Shown here: positions 1 to 10,563 of the stretch, piece after piece
Layout of the letters: each line of letters starts with the position of its first letter
Position numbering within the stretch: the stretch's first letter is position 1
DNA from: Rhodospirillales bacterium
GTDB taxonomy: Bacteria; Pseudomonadota; Alphaproteobacteria; Reyranellales; Reyranellaceae
Direction of reading: 5' to 3'
DNA length: 64,000 bases
Assembly: GCA_016699855.1 (NCBI GenBank)
Contig: CP064988.1
Location: 682,001-746,000 of the forward strand
The notes under the pieces: model-generated
Seen by the model: only the letters and a program-made list of their open reading frames with translations
The model's database searches: none
Told to the model about the DNA's origin: nothing
Position numbers and translations under genes: made by a program

Positions 1-125
1 CGGCGCGCGGCGCAAACCAGCCCCGGCGTTTGCCCCATGGACAGCGCTCCGCCCCTCCGTACGGTGTTCCAAGTCCGGCCGCGATGCTCCGGACCGCCCT
101 GCCCTCGAGAACGGTCCTGTCCCGC

Positions 126-881
126 ATGGCGACATTCATCCTGATACACGGCGCGAGCCATGGCGGCTGGTGCTGGGAGAAGGTGGTCCCGCTGCTCGAG
201 GCGCGCGGCCACCGAGCGCTGGCGCCCGACCTTCCCGGCAGCGGCGCCGACCACGACACCCCGGCGGCGTCCGTCACGCTGGCGAAGTACGTGGATTTCG
301 TGTCGAAGCTTCTCGACCGCGAGAGCGAGCCGGTGATCCTCGTGGGCCATAGTCTCGGCGGCCTCACGATCACGCACGCCGCCGAGGCGCGCCGGCGCAA
401 GGTGCGCGCCCTGGTCTACCTCGCCGCCCAGCTTCCGGTGCCCGGCGAGTGCGTGCGCGACATCACGTCGAGAGAGCCCGAGTCACTGATCCGCCGCTCG
501 TTCGAGCACAACCCCGACGGCGTCACCTATTCCTTCAAGCGCGCGAACGTGCCATCGCTGTTCTACAACGACTGCGACGCGCAGGACGTCTACCGCGCGT
601 TGGAGCGGTTGCGGCCGCAGGCCACGGTGATCGTCACGACGCCGGCGTCCTACACGCAGGAGCGCTGGGGCGGCGTGCCGCGGTGGTACGTCGTGTGCCT
701 GCGAAACAACGCCGTCACCCTGTCGATGCAGCGCGGCATGCTCGCCGCCACGCCGTGCGCGACCTTGACGCTCGACACCGGCCATTCGCCGTTCTTCTCC
801 GATCCCGAGGCGCTGGTCGAGCACCTCGAGACGGTGGCGCGCGAGACCGAGCCCGCCCGGAGCGCCGTCAGCGCCCTTTGA
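126..881 (+). CDS. alpha/beta hydrolase
   Basis: Alpha/beta-hydrolase fold protein of 251 residues; substrate unknown. The N-terminus MATFILIHGASHGGWCWEKV is the first strand plus the oxyanion HG motif. The nucleophile elbow GHSLGG supplies the serine, and DTGHSPFF near the C-terminus supplies the histidine. This matches the salicylate-esterase/hydroxynitrile-lyase-like (RsbQ/MES type) subgroup. The frame is open upstream to 30, but those 32 codons are low-complexity and unlike the family, so ATG 126 is preferred. The 3' end overlaps the convergent crotonase gene by 14 bp. Confidence 0.8.
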   Translation: MATFILIHGASHGGWCWEKVVPLLEARGHRALAPDLPGSGADHDTPAASVTLAKYVDFVSKLLDRESEPVILVGHSLGGLTITHAAEARRRKVRALVYLAAQLPVPGECVRDITSREPESLIRRSFEHNPDGVTYSFKRANVPSLFYNDCDAQDVYRALERLRPQATVIVTTPASYTQERWGGVPRWYVVCLRNNAVTLSMQRGMLAATPCATLTLDTGHSPFFSDPEALVEHLETVARETEPARSAVSAL

Positions 882-1668
882 ACTTCGCCGTCCGCTTCTC
901 GAGGAACGCGTCGAGACCCTCCTTGTGGTCCCCGGTCGCGGCGCAGGCCGCGAGGTACTCGGCCTCGCGGTGCGAGTGCTCGTCCCACGAGTTGTCGAGC
1001 GAACCCCGGATCAGGGCCTTGGCCTTGCCCAGCGCGAAGGTCGGCCCGTCGGCCAGGCGGCGCGCCAGCTTCGCCGTCTCCGCCGCGAGCTGCTCGCGCG
1101 GCACGATCCAGTTGAGGATGCCCAGTTCCTTGGCGGTCGCCGCCGTGAAGCGGTCGCCCAGCAGCGCGATCTCCAGCGCCTTGCGCTCGCCCACCACGCG
1201 CGGCAGGAAATAGGTCGCGCCGCCGTCGGCCGACAGGCCGATGTGGCGGTAGGCGAGGGTGAAGAAGGAATCGTCGCTGGCGATCGCCAGGTCGGCCGCC
1301 AGGATCAGGCTCAGGCCGAAGCCCGCCGCCGCGCCCTGGACAGAGACGAGAACCGGTTTGGGCATGCGGCGCAGCTGGTAGATCAGCTGGTGCGCCTTCA
1401 CGACGCGCATCTCGAAGTTCGCGAGATGCTTCTCGCGCTCCTCCGTAAGCGAGCGGTGGAAGCCCTTGATGTCGCCGCCGGCCATGAAGTGCGTGCCGGC
1501 GCCCTGGATCAGCACGCACCGCACCGCCGGATCCTTCTCCAGACGCGCGGTGTGCTCGATCAGCAGCTCGGTCATCTGCGCCGACAGCGCGTTGAGCACC
1601 GCCGGCCGGTTCAGGGTCAGCGTGCCGATTCCGTCCTGGACGTCGACGAGCACATGCGGGGCTTCCAT
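868..1668 (-). CDS. enoyl-CoA hydratase/isomerase family protein (PaaG-like)
   Basis: Crotonase-fold protein of 266 residues acting on an acyl-CoA thioester. It has the N-terminal GIGTLTLNRPAVLNALS, the oxyanion-hole segment QGAAAGFGLSL, and GLSADGGATYFLPR, where an Asp stands in place of the second hydratase Glu. That Asp pattern is usual for PaaG-type isomerases rather than classical hydratases. ATG 1668 is chosen because family similarity starts at MEAPHVLVDV and a GAGGAG-like stretch precedes it. The exact reaction cannot be told from sequence alone. Confidence 0.82.
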   Translation of the reverse strand: MEAPHVLVDVQDGIGTLTLNRPAVLNALSAQMTELLIEHTARLEKDPAVRCVLIQGAGTHFMAGGDIKGFHRSLTEEREKHLANFEMRVVKAHQLIYQLRRMPKPVLVSVQGAAAGFGLSLILAADLAIASDDSFFTLAYRHIGLSADGGATYFLPRVVGERKALEIALLGDRFTAATAKELGILNWIVPREQLAAETAKLARRLADGPTFALGKAKALIRGSLDNSWDEHSHREAEYLAACAATGDHKEGLDAFLEKRTAKFKGR

Positions 1669-2017
1669 GGCGTTCTCCTCGTTCCTCGATGCCGCGTGGA
1701 TGGCCCAGTCCAGCACGCCCGCCCCGGCGGAGCCAGCGCCGCGCCCGATGGCCGCCCGCGCCGCGGAATCCCGGCGGCGCGCGCTGGCGGCCGTTGACGG
1801 ATGACCGGCGCGCCCGCTACCGTCGCGGCGCGCAGTCGAGGCTGGTCACCACGCGCTGCCCGGGCCGGGCGCCGACGGAACCTCATCCGCAAGCACGCCG
1901 GGTCAACCGGACGGAAGCCGCCGCGACTCCCCAATTTCGCCAGAACCCATCCGCGCCAGCGCGCCATCGCACCGCGATACCGAACGCGCCGGCCGCCCGT
2001 CGCCGGAGACCACAGCC
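1669..2017. other. intergenic region, nothing recognised
   Basis: About 350 bp between the divergent crotonase and transglutaminase-like genes. Frames are open across it on both strands, but their translations are Arg/Ala/Pro-rich and resemble no family. It should hold both promoters; no clear operator or hairpin was seen. Confidence 0.5.
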
Positions 2018-3106
2018 ATGCTGCGTCGTTCCCTACTGTCCACCGCCGCCGCGCTGCCGCTTCTGCCAGCCGCCGCGGCCTTGTCGGCCACCCGTGCCGT
2101 CGCTGCGCCTGCCGCCGACGCCCGCAGGTGGCGGACGTTCGAACTGGTCGAGACCGTCGACATCCCCGTGGACGCCGGCCGCACCAAGTTGTGGCTGCCG
2201 CTCCCGCAGGACGCCGACTGGCAGCGTCTCGAGGGTGTGACCTGGTCCGGCAACGCGCCGACCATGGGCATCCACCGCGACACCGGCACCGGCGCCACCG
2301 CCTTCCACGCCGAGTGGCCGGAGGGCGGCGAGGGTCGCAAGGTCGCGTTGACGATGCGCGTCGGTGCGCTCGGACGCCACACCGACTTCACGAAGGCGAC
2401 GGCCGCGAGCGCGCCACTCCCCGAGAGCATCGCCGGCTACCTCCGGCCGTCGTCGATGATCGTGACCGACGGCATCGTCAAGGAGACGGCCGAGAGGATC
2501 ACTCGCGGCAAGACCGGCGCCGTCGAGAAGGCGCAGGCTGTGTTCGACTGGATCTGCGAGAACACGTTCCGCGACGCCAAGGTCAAGGGCTGCGGCATCG
2601 GCGACATCCGCGCGATGCTGACGACCGGCAACCTCAGCGGCAAATGCGCCGATCTCAACGCGCTGTTCGTCGGCCTGACGCGCGCCGCCGGCGTCCCGTC
2701 GCGCGGCGTCTACGGCGTGCGCGCCGCGCCATCCGCCCACTATCCCGCGATGGGCGCCAAGACCGCCGATATCAGCAAAGGCCAGCACTGCCGCGCCGAG
2801 TTCTGGGCCGCCGGGCTGGGCTGGGTGCCGGCCGATCCCGCCGACATCCGCAAGGTCGTGCTCGACGACAAGCTGGCGCTGACCGACCCCAAGATGGCCG
2901 ATCTGCGCAAGTTCCTGTTCGGATCATGGGAGAACAACTGGATCGCCTACAACTCCGGCCGCGACGTGCGGCTACCGCTGTCCAAGGGCGAGCCGGTCAA
3001 CTTCTTCATGTATCCGGAGGCCGAGACGGCCAAGGGCCCGCGCGACGGCGTCGATCCCGACACCTTCGTCTACAAGATCGCGTCGCGCGAGATCGCGGCG
3101 GCCTGA
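2018..3106 (+). CDS. secreted transglutaminase-like domain protein
   Basis: A 362-residue exported protein with a transglutaminase/protease-like core. The N-terminus MLRRSLLSTAAALPLLPAAA is a Tat-like or Sec signal peptide, with processing likely near residue 28. The catalytic triad is visible: Cys about 210 in GKCADLN, His about 257 in GQHCRAEFW, and Asp about 272 in PADPADI. Such proteins act as periplasmic peptidases or amide-bond enzymes; the substrate is unknown. A rhodanese gene follows 13 bp downstream on the same strand and is probably co-transcribed. Confidence 0.8.
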   Translation: MLRRSLLSTAAALPLLPAAAALSATRAVAAPAADARRWRTFELVETVDIPVDAGRTKLWLPLPQDADWQRLEGVTWSGNAPTMGIHRDTGTGATAFHAEWPEGGEGRKVALTMRVGALGRHTDFTKATAASAPLPESIAGYLRPSSMIVTDGIVKETAERITRGKTGAVEKAQAVFDWICENTFRDAKVKGCGIGDIRAMLTTGNLSGKCADLNALFVGLTRAAGVPSRGVYGVRAAPSAHYPAMGAKTADISKGQHCRAEFWAAGLGWVPADPADIRKVVLDDKLALTDPKMADLRKFLFGSWENNWIAYNSGRDVRLPLSKGEPVNFFMYPEAETAKGPRDGVDPDTFVYKIASREIAAA

Positions 3107-3119
3107 CGGGCCACCGCGG

Positions 3120-3503
3120 ATGCTCGCGGGTTTGCTGGGCTGGTGGCGCGGTCGATCGAATCCAACCGCGACGACGGTGTGGCTCGACCCGACGGAGGTC
3201 AGGTGGCTGGACGGCACGGGCGCGCGGCCGCTGATCGTCGATGTGCGCGGCGCGGACGAGTTCACCGGTCCGCTCGGGCATATCGACGGCGCGGTCAACC
3301 TGCCGCTGGACCGGCTTGAAGCCCGCGCCGACTCCCTCGACGCGCCGCGCGACCGCGACATCGTGCTCGTCTGCCGCACCGACAAGCGCTCCGCCCGCGC
3401 CGCCACGATCCTCGCGGAACGCGGCTTCGGGCGTGTCGTGGTGCTGCGCGCGGGCATGGAGGGCTGGAACGCCGCCGGGCTTCCGCTGTCGCGCGAGGCG
3501 TGA
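3120..3503 (+). CDS. rhodanese-like domain protein
   Basis: Single-domain rhodanese of 127 residues. The CH2A-like part is VDVRGADEFTGPLGHIDGA and the active-site loop is VCRTDKRSAR with the persulfide-forming cysteine. The end, LRAGMEGWNAAGLP, is typical of small sulfurtransferases of the GlpE/PspE type. The N-terminal 20 residues are short and basic/hydrophobic and may be a weak membrane segment. It is probably translated from the same mRNA as the preceding transglutaminase-like gene. The sulfur acceptor is unknown. Confidence 0.85.
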   Translation: MLAGLLGWWRGRSNPTATTVWLDPTEVRWLDGTGARPLIVDVRGADEFTGPLGHIDGAVNLPLDRLEARADSLDAPRDRDIVLVCRTDKRSARAATILAERGFGRVVVLRAGMEGWNAAGLPLSREA

Positions 3504-3519
3504 CGCCGCCGTCGGCGTC

Positions 3520-4565
3520 TCAGAACAGCGCCGCCGCCGCGCGGTGGGCCTCGAGCAGTCCCGGCAGACGCGACGGCTCCGTGCGGCCCCAGCCGCACTC
3601 GCTTGAGACACCGAAATCCGGAACGTAGACGCGCGCCGCCGCGATCCGCGCGCGGTCGCCGGCGGCGTCGGCGTGGTGGATCAGCCCGAGATGCGGCCGT
3701 GTCTCAGGCCGCCGGCGCCAATCGCGCAGCGGTTTGAAATAGGCGTCGTCGCTGCGGTCCTTGGGCACGGGAATGTGCAGGAAATCAATCCGCCGGCGCA
3801 CGGCGTCACCGATGCCGTTCATCATCTCCACCAAGATGGCGGCGTCCTTTGGCTGCACTAGATGCTCGTCGCGTGGCGAGCCATAGCAGAGGTGGTAGCC
3901 CAGTTCGACGGCCTCGGGCACCGCGTCGCCCAGCCGCCCCAGACCGTCGAAGACGCGGCGCTTGTAGTCGGCCGGACGGCCGGGGAAGTAACCCTCGAAT
4001 ACGAGGACCTCCTGGCACACGTCGTACTGGATCGAGAGGTCGGCGGGCGGGATCGACGCCACGATCCGGTCGATCGTGCGCTGCATGGCGCGCTCGTAGA
4101 CGGCGAGGAACGAGTCGCGCGCCCCGGACTCGCGTACATCACGCCGATCGCCAGCGGCGTCGGCAGGCACACCTGGAACCGCACATGCGCCGGAATCGCG
4201 CCGTCGTCGCGCAGCCGCCGGAAAACAGCGTACGAATTGGCCGCCTCGCCGTCGTAGCCTGTCTCGAACTCGACGGTCGCCGGATCGACCCCGGCCCGGA
4301 AGCGCAGCAGCGGCCATTCGCGGATCAGCTTGCCGTCCCACTGCACGAAACGCAGCGGCGGCGCCGTCGGATCGGGCTCCATCGCGGGATGGCGCTCCAG
4401 CATGTCCTGCTGGTAGCGGATCCAGCGCGCGCGGTCACCCGTCTCGCCATCGGGAATCCGCGCCAGCAGCGGTCCCAGCGCGGCGGCGACCTGGCGGAAC
4501 ACCTGCTCGCTGTCGGACAGCGGCACGCTGCCGACGAGATGCGCCCGGTCGATCTTGTCCGCCAT
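3520..4565 (-). pseudogene. MetE/UROD-like TIM-barrel protein, frameshifted
   Basis: Two adjacent frames together give one protein of about 348 residues resembling the uncharacterised relatives of cobalamin-independent methionine synthase. The N-part starts MADKIDRAHLVGSVPLSDSE and runs to VMYASPG. The C-part resumes at GARDSFLAVYERAMQ and ends with VSSECGWGRTEPSRLPGLL, which matches the MetE-type Cys-containing C-terminal signature. The switch lies at the CCCC run at 4122-4125, where one extra C would restore the frame. It is either a sequencing or assembly error or a real frameshift. Methyl acceptor and donor are unknown. Confidence 0.75.
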
Positions 4566-4577
4566 CTCGTCCCTCCC

Positions 4578-4612
4578 GCGCCTACGCTGGCGTCCGACGC
4601 CAGCGTAGGCGC
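4578..4612. repeat. perfect inverted repeat (15-bp arms, 5-nt loop)
   Basis: Arms 4578-4592 and 4598-4612 are exact reverse complements. The hairpin lies 13 bp before the start of the MetE-like gene and about 80 bp after the stop of the acyl-CoA dehydrogenase gene, both on the minus strand. No T-run follows it. It could be a transcript-processing or regulatory hairpin in the 5' leader. Confidence 0.7.
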
Positions 4613-4634
4613 GGCGCCGGAAAGCGTCGACGTG

Positions 4635-4662
4635 AAAACGGCGCCGGGATCGCCGGCGCCGT
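4635..4662 (-). terminator. intrinsic terminator of the acyl-CoA dehydrogenase gene
   Basis: Stem arms 4638-4647 and 4653-4662 (10 bp, 5-nt loop). Read on the minus strand they are followed by TTTT (complement of 4635-4638). It lies 29 bp after the dehydrogenase stop at 4691. Confidence 0.6.
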
Positions 4663-4690
4663 CGTCATCGCGGGAATGGCGCCCGCGGCG

Positions 4691-6478
<1,788 letters not shown>

Positions 6479-6526
6479 CATCCCCTCCCTGATCTCATTC
6501 TCGCGCCGGCCGGCGCGGGCGGCGGG

Positions 6527-6967
6527 TCACGCCGCGTCCGGATCGACGCCCTTGTCGCGCAACAGCGACGCCGCGTGGTTCTCGACCTCGCGGAACTCGG
6601 CGATCTGCGCCTTCAGATCGCGCGCCTTCTTCTCCAGCTCGCCGATGTGCTGGCGGCTCTTGACCACGATTCCGCGCAGTTGCTGCACGCCCGAACGGTC
6701 GGCATGGTACAGATCGAGCAGTTCCTTGATCTCGCCCAGCGCGAAGCCCAGACGCTTGCCGCGCAGGATCCAGCTAAGACGGGCGCGGTCGCCGGAACTG
6801 AAAACCCGGTTCATGCCCTGCCGTGTCGGCGTCAGCAGACCTTCGTCCTCGTAGAACCGAATCGCCCTCGGCGTCACCCCGAACTCCTTGGCCAGTTCGG
6901 CGATGGTCCAAGTGCGGGCGGCCGGGCGGGACTCGTCGCGGAGCGTGTCGACTGCGGGCTGCGTCAT
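6527..6967 (-). CDS. MerR-family transcriptional regulator (LiuR-like)
   Basis: A 146-residue MerR regulator. The winged helix is EFGVTPRAIRFYEDEGLLTPTRQGMNR, followed by a C-terminal coiled-coil dimerisation helix (about residues 80-125) with no metal-binding cysteines. MerR proteins of this short, Cys-free kind next to acyl-CoA dehydrogenase genes control branched-chain or fatty-acyl-CoA catabolism (LiuR group). Two copies of a TTTACGTAAACGTCA-type palindrome lie directly upstream of its start (6984-7025), indicating autoregulation. The same palindrome occurs at 32905-32928 before the terpene cluster, so that cluster is a likely second target. Confidence 0.85.
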   Translation of the reverse strand: MTQPAVDTLRDESRPAARTWTIAELAKEFGVTPRAIRFYEDEGLLTPTRQGMNRVFSSGDRARLSWILRGKRLGFALGEIKELLDLYHADRSGVQQLRGIVVKSRQHIGELEKKARDLKAQIAEFREVENHAASLLRDKGVDPDAA

Positions 6968-6983
6968 GCCGAGTTGTCTAAAT

Positions 6984-7025
6984 GACGTTTACGTAAACGT
7001 CAATAATGATTTACGTAAACGTCAA
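6984..7025. promoter_or_regulatory. tandem LiuR/MerR-type operators
   Basis: Site 1 (6984-7003) is a perfect 20-bp palindrome, TGACGTTTACGTAAACGTCA. Site 2 (7011-7025) repeats its core TTTACGTAAACGTCA. The centre-to-centre spacing is about 22 bp, or two helical turns. They sit 17 bp upstream of the merR ATG at 6967 and beyond the 3' end of the DUF900 gene (7048). Match to the published LiuR consensus is from memory. Confidence 0.75.
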
Positions 7026-7047
7026 GAGCCGGATCCCCACCTCGACA

Positions 7048-8100
7048 TCACGCCGGCTTCAGTCGATAGGAGCGCTTCTCGGGGATGAACTCGCGGCCGA
7101 GGATCTCGTCCGACGGCACACCGCGCAAGACTTGGCGCACATCCGCGACGACCTCCGGCCGGTTGCGGTAGTATTGGTGCCCGCGGTCGGAGAAGACGGT
7201 CTCCAGCACCTCGGCGCAGTCGACCAGCGACACCTTCATCGGCAGGTCCGACAGCGTGCGCGGCCCGGTCGCGCCGAGGCGGTCCTGCGCGTTCTTGGTG
7301 TCGCGGCTGATCTTGAGCGCACCGTCCTCGGCCGCGTAGTAGACGTGGATCGTGTCGGTGAGCGCCGCCAGAGGCGCAAATTTGTGGGCGTGCTCGAAGG
7401 CGTCGTTGTCCTCGTCGGCAGCCATCAGGAACACGTTCTTGAACAGCCGCGGCAGCCGGTTGGCGCCGTGCTCGCCGCAGATCGCCTGCACGGCGTGGCG
7501 CAGCGCGTAGTTGCCCATGCTGTGGGCGACGAGATGCAGGTTCTGCTTGCAGTGCGCCCGGTCGCCGATGGCGACGAGGTAGCGCATCAGGATCGTCAAC
7601 GCCCGTTGGATCGCCGGCCCGGACGCGCGCGCATCGTCGCGGTCGCGGTTGTAGGACACGAGCGGGATCATGTCGCCGTCGGCCGGCCAGGAGAACACGA
7701 ACACCTCGAGCGGCCGCTCGTCGAGCTGGTAGACGTCTTTGATCTGGGCGGCTCGCTCGAGGGATTCCTCGAACTTGCACGCGAAGCCGTGGATCAGCAC
7801 CAAGGCGTCGCTCTTGTGCTCGATCATCGATTCACGGAGGTCGTCGAAGATCTCGCGGCTGCCGAACTTTTCCTTCGACTTCTCCTTCTTCGGCGCGTCT
7901 GGATCGTCGATGACGTGCTCCGGCGCGAGATAGACCGACGACACGCGGTAGCGGCCGCCGGCGCGCGCCGGCGCCTCGACCTCGGCCGAGCCGAAGCGCA
8001 GGTAGGTCAGGCCCTTCTCGCTGAAGTTCCGGCCGAACTCGGGCTTCTTCTCGGTGCCCTCGTTGTGGCGGTTGGTCGCGAAATACACGGTGATCGCCAT
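7048..8100 (-). CDS. DUF900 alpha/beta hydrolase
   Basis: Hydrolase of 350 residues in the DUF900 family. The start is MAITVYFATNRHNEGTEKKP; the frame is open five codons further but the family begins here. ALVLIHGFACKFEESLERAAQ holds the oxyanion loop, FSWPADGDMIPLVSYNRDR is a DUF900 hallmark, and VAHSMGNYALRHAV carries the nucleophile serine. AGDE-like MAADEDNDAFEH and DRGHQYYRNRPEV near the end likely supply Asp and His. No signal peptide is seen. The substrate is unknown. It stops just inside the merR promoter region. Confidence 0.85.
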   Translation of the reverse strand: MAITVYFATNRHNEGTEKKPEFGRNFSEKGLTYLRFGSAEVEAPARAGGRYRVSSVYLAPEHVIDDPDAPKKEKSKEKFGSREIFDDLRESMIEHKSDALVLIHGFACKFEESLERAAQIKDVYQLDERPLEVFVFSWPADGDMIPLVSYNRDRDDARASGPAIQRALTILMRYLVAIGDRAHCKQNLHLVAHSMGNYALRHAVQAICGEHGANRLPRLFKNVFLMAADEDNDAFEHAHKFAPLAALTDTIHVYYAAEDGALKISRDTKNAQDRLGATGPRTLSDLPMKVSLVDCAEVLETVFSDRGHQYYRNRPEVVADVRQVLRGVPSDEILGREFIPEKRSYRLKPA

Positions 8101-8263
8101 GCCAGCCTCCCGCATGTCCAGTTGGAAATTCCCCGCGCCCGGCGGAATGCTACCACCGGGCCGCGTGCGTGTCGGGTGGAGTTTCCACCAGCGGACACCG
8201 GGCCACCGCCGCCCCGCCGGGGCGCGAGCGTGCTATGGTCCGGGAAAGGCCGGAGGAGGGAAC

Positions 8264-9235
8264 ATGCCGATTGGTCGACGCCGGACCACCAGCCTGATCG
8301 CCGCGGCGCTCGCGCCGTTCGCCGCCCGCGCCGTGCGCGCGCAGGACCGCGTCCTCAGGATCGTGGTGCCGTTCACACCGGGCACTGGAATGGACACGCT
8401 GGCCCGCATCCTCGGACCGCGGCTGCAAGCGCTCACGGGCCTGCCGGTGGTGGTCGACAACAAGCCCGGCGCAAGCGGCAACATCGGCACCGACGCCGCG
8501 GCGCGCGCGGCGCCGGACGGCAACACGCTGATGATGACGGCGAACACGTTCGTGACGAACGTAGGCCTGTTCAAATCCATACCCTACGATCCCGTCGCCA
8601 GCTTCGCGCCCGTCGCCATGGTCGCGACCGGCGATCTCGCGCTGGCCGTGCATCCCTCCTCTCCGGCGACGTCGTTGAAGACCTTCGTCGACCTCGCCAA
8701 GGCCAAGCCGGGCGATCTGAAGTACGCCTCGCCCGGTCCGGGCACGCCGCAGCATCTGGCGATGGAGTTGTTCCGGCTGGCCGTGAAGATCGACGTCGTG
8801 CACGTGCCCTACAAGGGGTCGGCAGGCGCGGTGCAGGACCTGGTCGCGGGCCATGTCGGCGCCATGGTCATCCCCGTGCACACGGCGTTGCCGCTGGCGC
8901 GCACGGACAAGATCCGCCTGCTGGCGGTGGCGGCGCCGAAGCGTTCGGTCTTCGCGCCCGACGTGCCGACCTTCGCCGAGGCCGGGATCGACGGCGCCGA
9001 TGTCGACCTCTGGTACGGACTCTTCGCGCCGGCGGCGACACCGCCGTCCGTGGTCGCCGCGCTGAACGGACACGTCAACGCCGCGTTGGCGATGGCCGAC
9101 GTCCAGGACGCGCTGAAGCAGGCCGGCCTGGCGCCGGTCGGCGGCCCGGCCGACAAGCTGGCCGCCTTCGTGAAGTCCGACCTCGCGCGCTGGACGCGTG
9201 TCATCCGCGAGGCCGGCATCGAGCCGGCGACCTGA
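8264..9235 (+). CDS. Bug-family tripartite tricarboxylate transporter receptor
   Basis: Periplasmic solute receptor (323 residues) of the Bug/TctC family. The signal peptide is MPIGRRRTTSLIAAALAPFA with a twin Arg, followed by RVLRIVVPFTPGTGMDTLAR. Family motifs VVDNKPGASGNIGTDAAARA, KYASPGPGTPQHLAMELFR and VHVPYKGSAGAVQDLVAGHVG are present. Bug proteins bind carboxylates or aromatic acids, and many act without a linked membrane pair; none is encoded nearby. ATG 8264 follows a strong GGAGGAGGG. The gene ends 5 bp before a flavin monooxygenase, suggesting that it captures the substrate of that enzyme. Confidence 0.9.
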   Translation: MPIGRRRTTSLIAAALAPFAARAVRAQDRVLRIVVPFTPGTGMDTLARILGPRLQALTGLPVVVDNKPGASGNIGTDAAARAAPDGNTLMMTANTFVTNVGLFKSIPYDPVASFAPVAMVATGDLALAVHPSSPATSLKTFVDLAKAKPGDLKYASPGPGTPQHLAMELFRLAVKIDVVHVPYKGSAGAVQDLVAGHVGAMVIPVHTALPLARTDKIRLLAVAAPKRSVFAPDVPTFAEAGIDGADVDLWYGLFAPAATPPSVVAALNGHVNAALAMADVQDALKQAGLAPVGGPADKLAAFVKSDLARWTRVIREAGIEPAT

Positions 9236-9240
9236 CGCTC

Positions 9241-10464
9241 ATGGTCGACGACATCCTGATCGTCGGCGCGGGGATCGGCGGCCTCACGCTTGCGTTGATG
9301 CTGGAGCGCGCCGGCATCCCCTGCCGCGTGGTCGAGGCCGCGCCGGAGATCAGGCCGGTCGGCGTCGGCATAAACGTGCTGCCGCACGCGGCGGCCGAGC
9401 TGTGCGCGCTCGGTCTGGAGAACGCCCTGGCGGCGGTCGCCGTCACGACCCGCGAGAGCGCGTTCTTCAACCGCTTCGGCCAGCTCATCTACAGCGAACC
9501 GGCGGGTCGCGCCGCCGGCCATCCGGCGCCGCAATTTTCCATCCATCGCGGCGAGCTCCAGCGCGTCCTGGCCGACACGGTGATCACGCGGATCGGGCAG
9601 GGTCGATTGCACACGGGTTGGCGCTGTGTCGGCGCCGGCGCCGAGAACGGGCGCGCGGTCGTGGATCTCGTCGACTCCGACGACCGGCCGCTGCGGTCCT
9701 TGACGGGCCGCGCGGTCGTCGCCTGCGATGGAATCCACTCGATCATCCGCCGGGGTCTGCATCCCGACGAAGGCCCGCCGAAATACTCGGGCGTCAACAT
9801 GTGGCGGGGCACCACGCGCTGGCCTCCGTTCCTCTCGGGCGCGACGATGGTGCGCGCGGGCTGGCTCGCGACCGGCAAGATGGTGATCTATCCGATCCGC
9901 GACGCGGTCGATGCCGAGGGCCGCCAGCTCGTCAACTGGGTCGCGGAGATCGAGACGCCCGACTACAAACGCCGCGATTGGAACCGGCCCGGCCGGCTCG
10001 AGGATTTCCTTCCGGCCTTCGCCGATTGGCGCTTCGACTGGCTCGACGTGCCGGCGTTCCTGCGCGCGTCCGACCTCGTGCTCGAGTTCCCGATGGTCGA
10101 CCAGGATCCGCTGCCGTTCTGGCGCGGAGGCCTCGTCACTTTGCTTGGCGACGCGGCGCATCCGATGTACCCGCGCGGTTCGAACGGCGCCGGACAGGCG
10201 ATCCTCGACGCCCGCGCGCTCACCGACGCGCTGCGGGCGCACGCCGACGCCGGCGCCGCCCTCGACGCCTACGAAGGCAAGCGGCGCCCGGCTACGGCGG
10301 CGGTGGTCCACGCAAACCGGACCAACCCGCCGGACGCCGTCCTGCGCGAGGTCTTTCTCCGCACCGGCGACCGCCCGTTCGCCGACATCGACTCGGTGAT
10401 CCCGCGGAGCGAACTCGTGGCGTTGGTGGACGGCTACCGACAGGTGACGGCGGCGCGACCCTGA
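9241..10464 (+). CDS. FAD-dependent monooxygenase (salicylate/3-hydroxybenzoate hydroxylase type)
   Basis: Class A flavoprotein monooxygenase of 407 residues. The FAD-binding GxGxxG is ILIVGAGIGGLTLALMLERAG, the DG motif is VVACDGIHSIIRR, and the GD motif is TLLGDAAHPMYPRGSNGAGQ. The MYPRGSNGA version is typical of 3-hydroxybenzoate 6-hydroxylase and salicylate hydroxylase-like enzymes. Such enzymes use NAD(P)H and O2 to hydroxylate an aromatic ring. The upstream Bug receptor gene ends 5 bp before the start, so the two are almost certainly one transcript. The exact aromatic substrate is not known. Confidence 0.88.
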   Translation: MVDDILIVGAGIGGLTLALMLERAGIPCRVVEAAPEIRPVGVGINVLPHAAAELCALGLENALAAVAVTTRESAFFNRFGQLIYSEPAGRAAGHPAPQFSIHRGELQRVLADTVITRIGQGRLHTGWRCVGAGAENGRAVVDLVDSDDRPLRSLTGRAVVACDGIHSIIRRGLHPDEGPPKYSGVNMWRGTTRWPPFLSGATMVRAGWLATGKMVIYPIRDAVDAEGRQLVNWVAEIETPDYKRRDWNRPGRLEDFLPAFADWRFDWLDVPAFLRASDLVLEFPMVDQDPLPFWRGGLVTLLGDAAHPMYPRGSNGAGQAILDARALTDALRAHADAGAALDAYEGKRRPATAAVVHANRTNPPDAVLREVFLRTGDRPFADIDSVIPRSELVALVDGYRQVTAARP

Positions 10465-10563
10465 ACGCGGCAGCGCTCGACAAGCGGCGGCGCTGGCGGC
10501 ACTTTGACGGCGGGAGAGGCGCCGGCCGACGACACGCCGGCGCCGCTGGGACGGAGACGTGCG

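Noticed and set aside
650..1519. Long minus-strand frame of 289 codons
   Set aside because: Shadow of the crotonase gene in another frame; its translation is Arg/Pro-rich and unlike any family.
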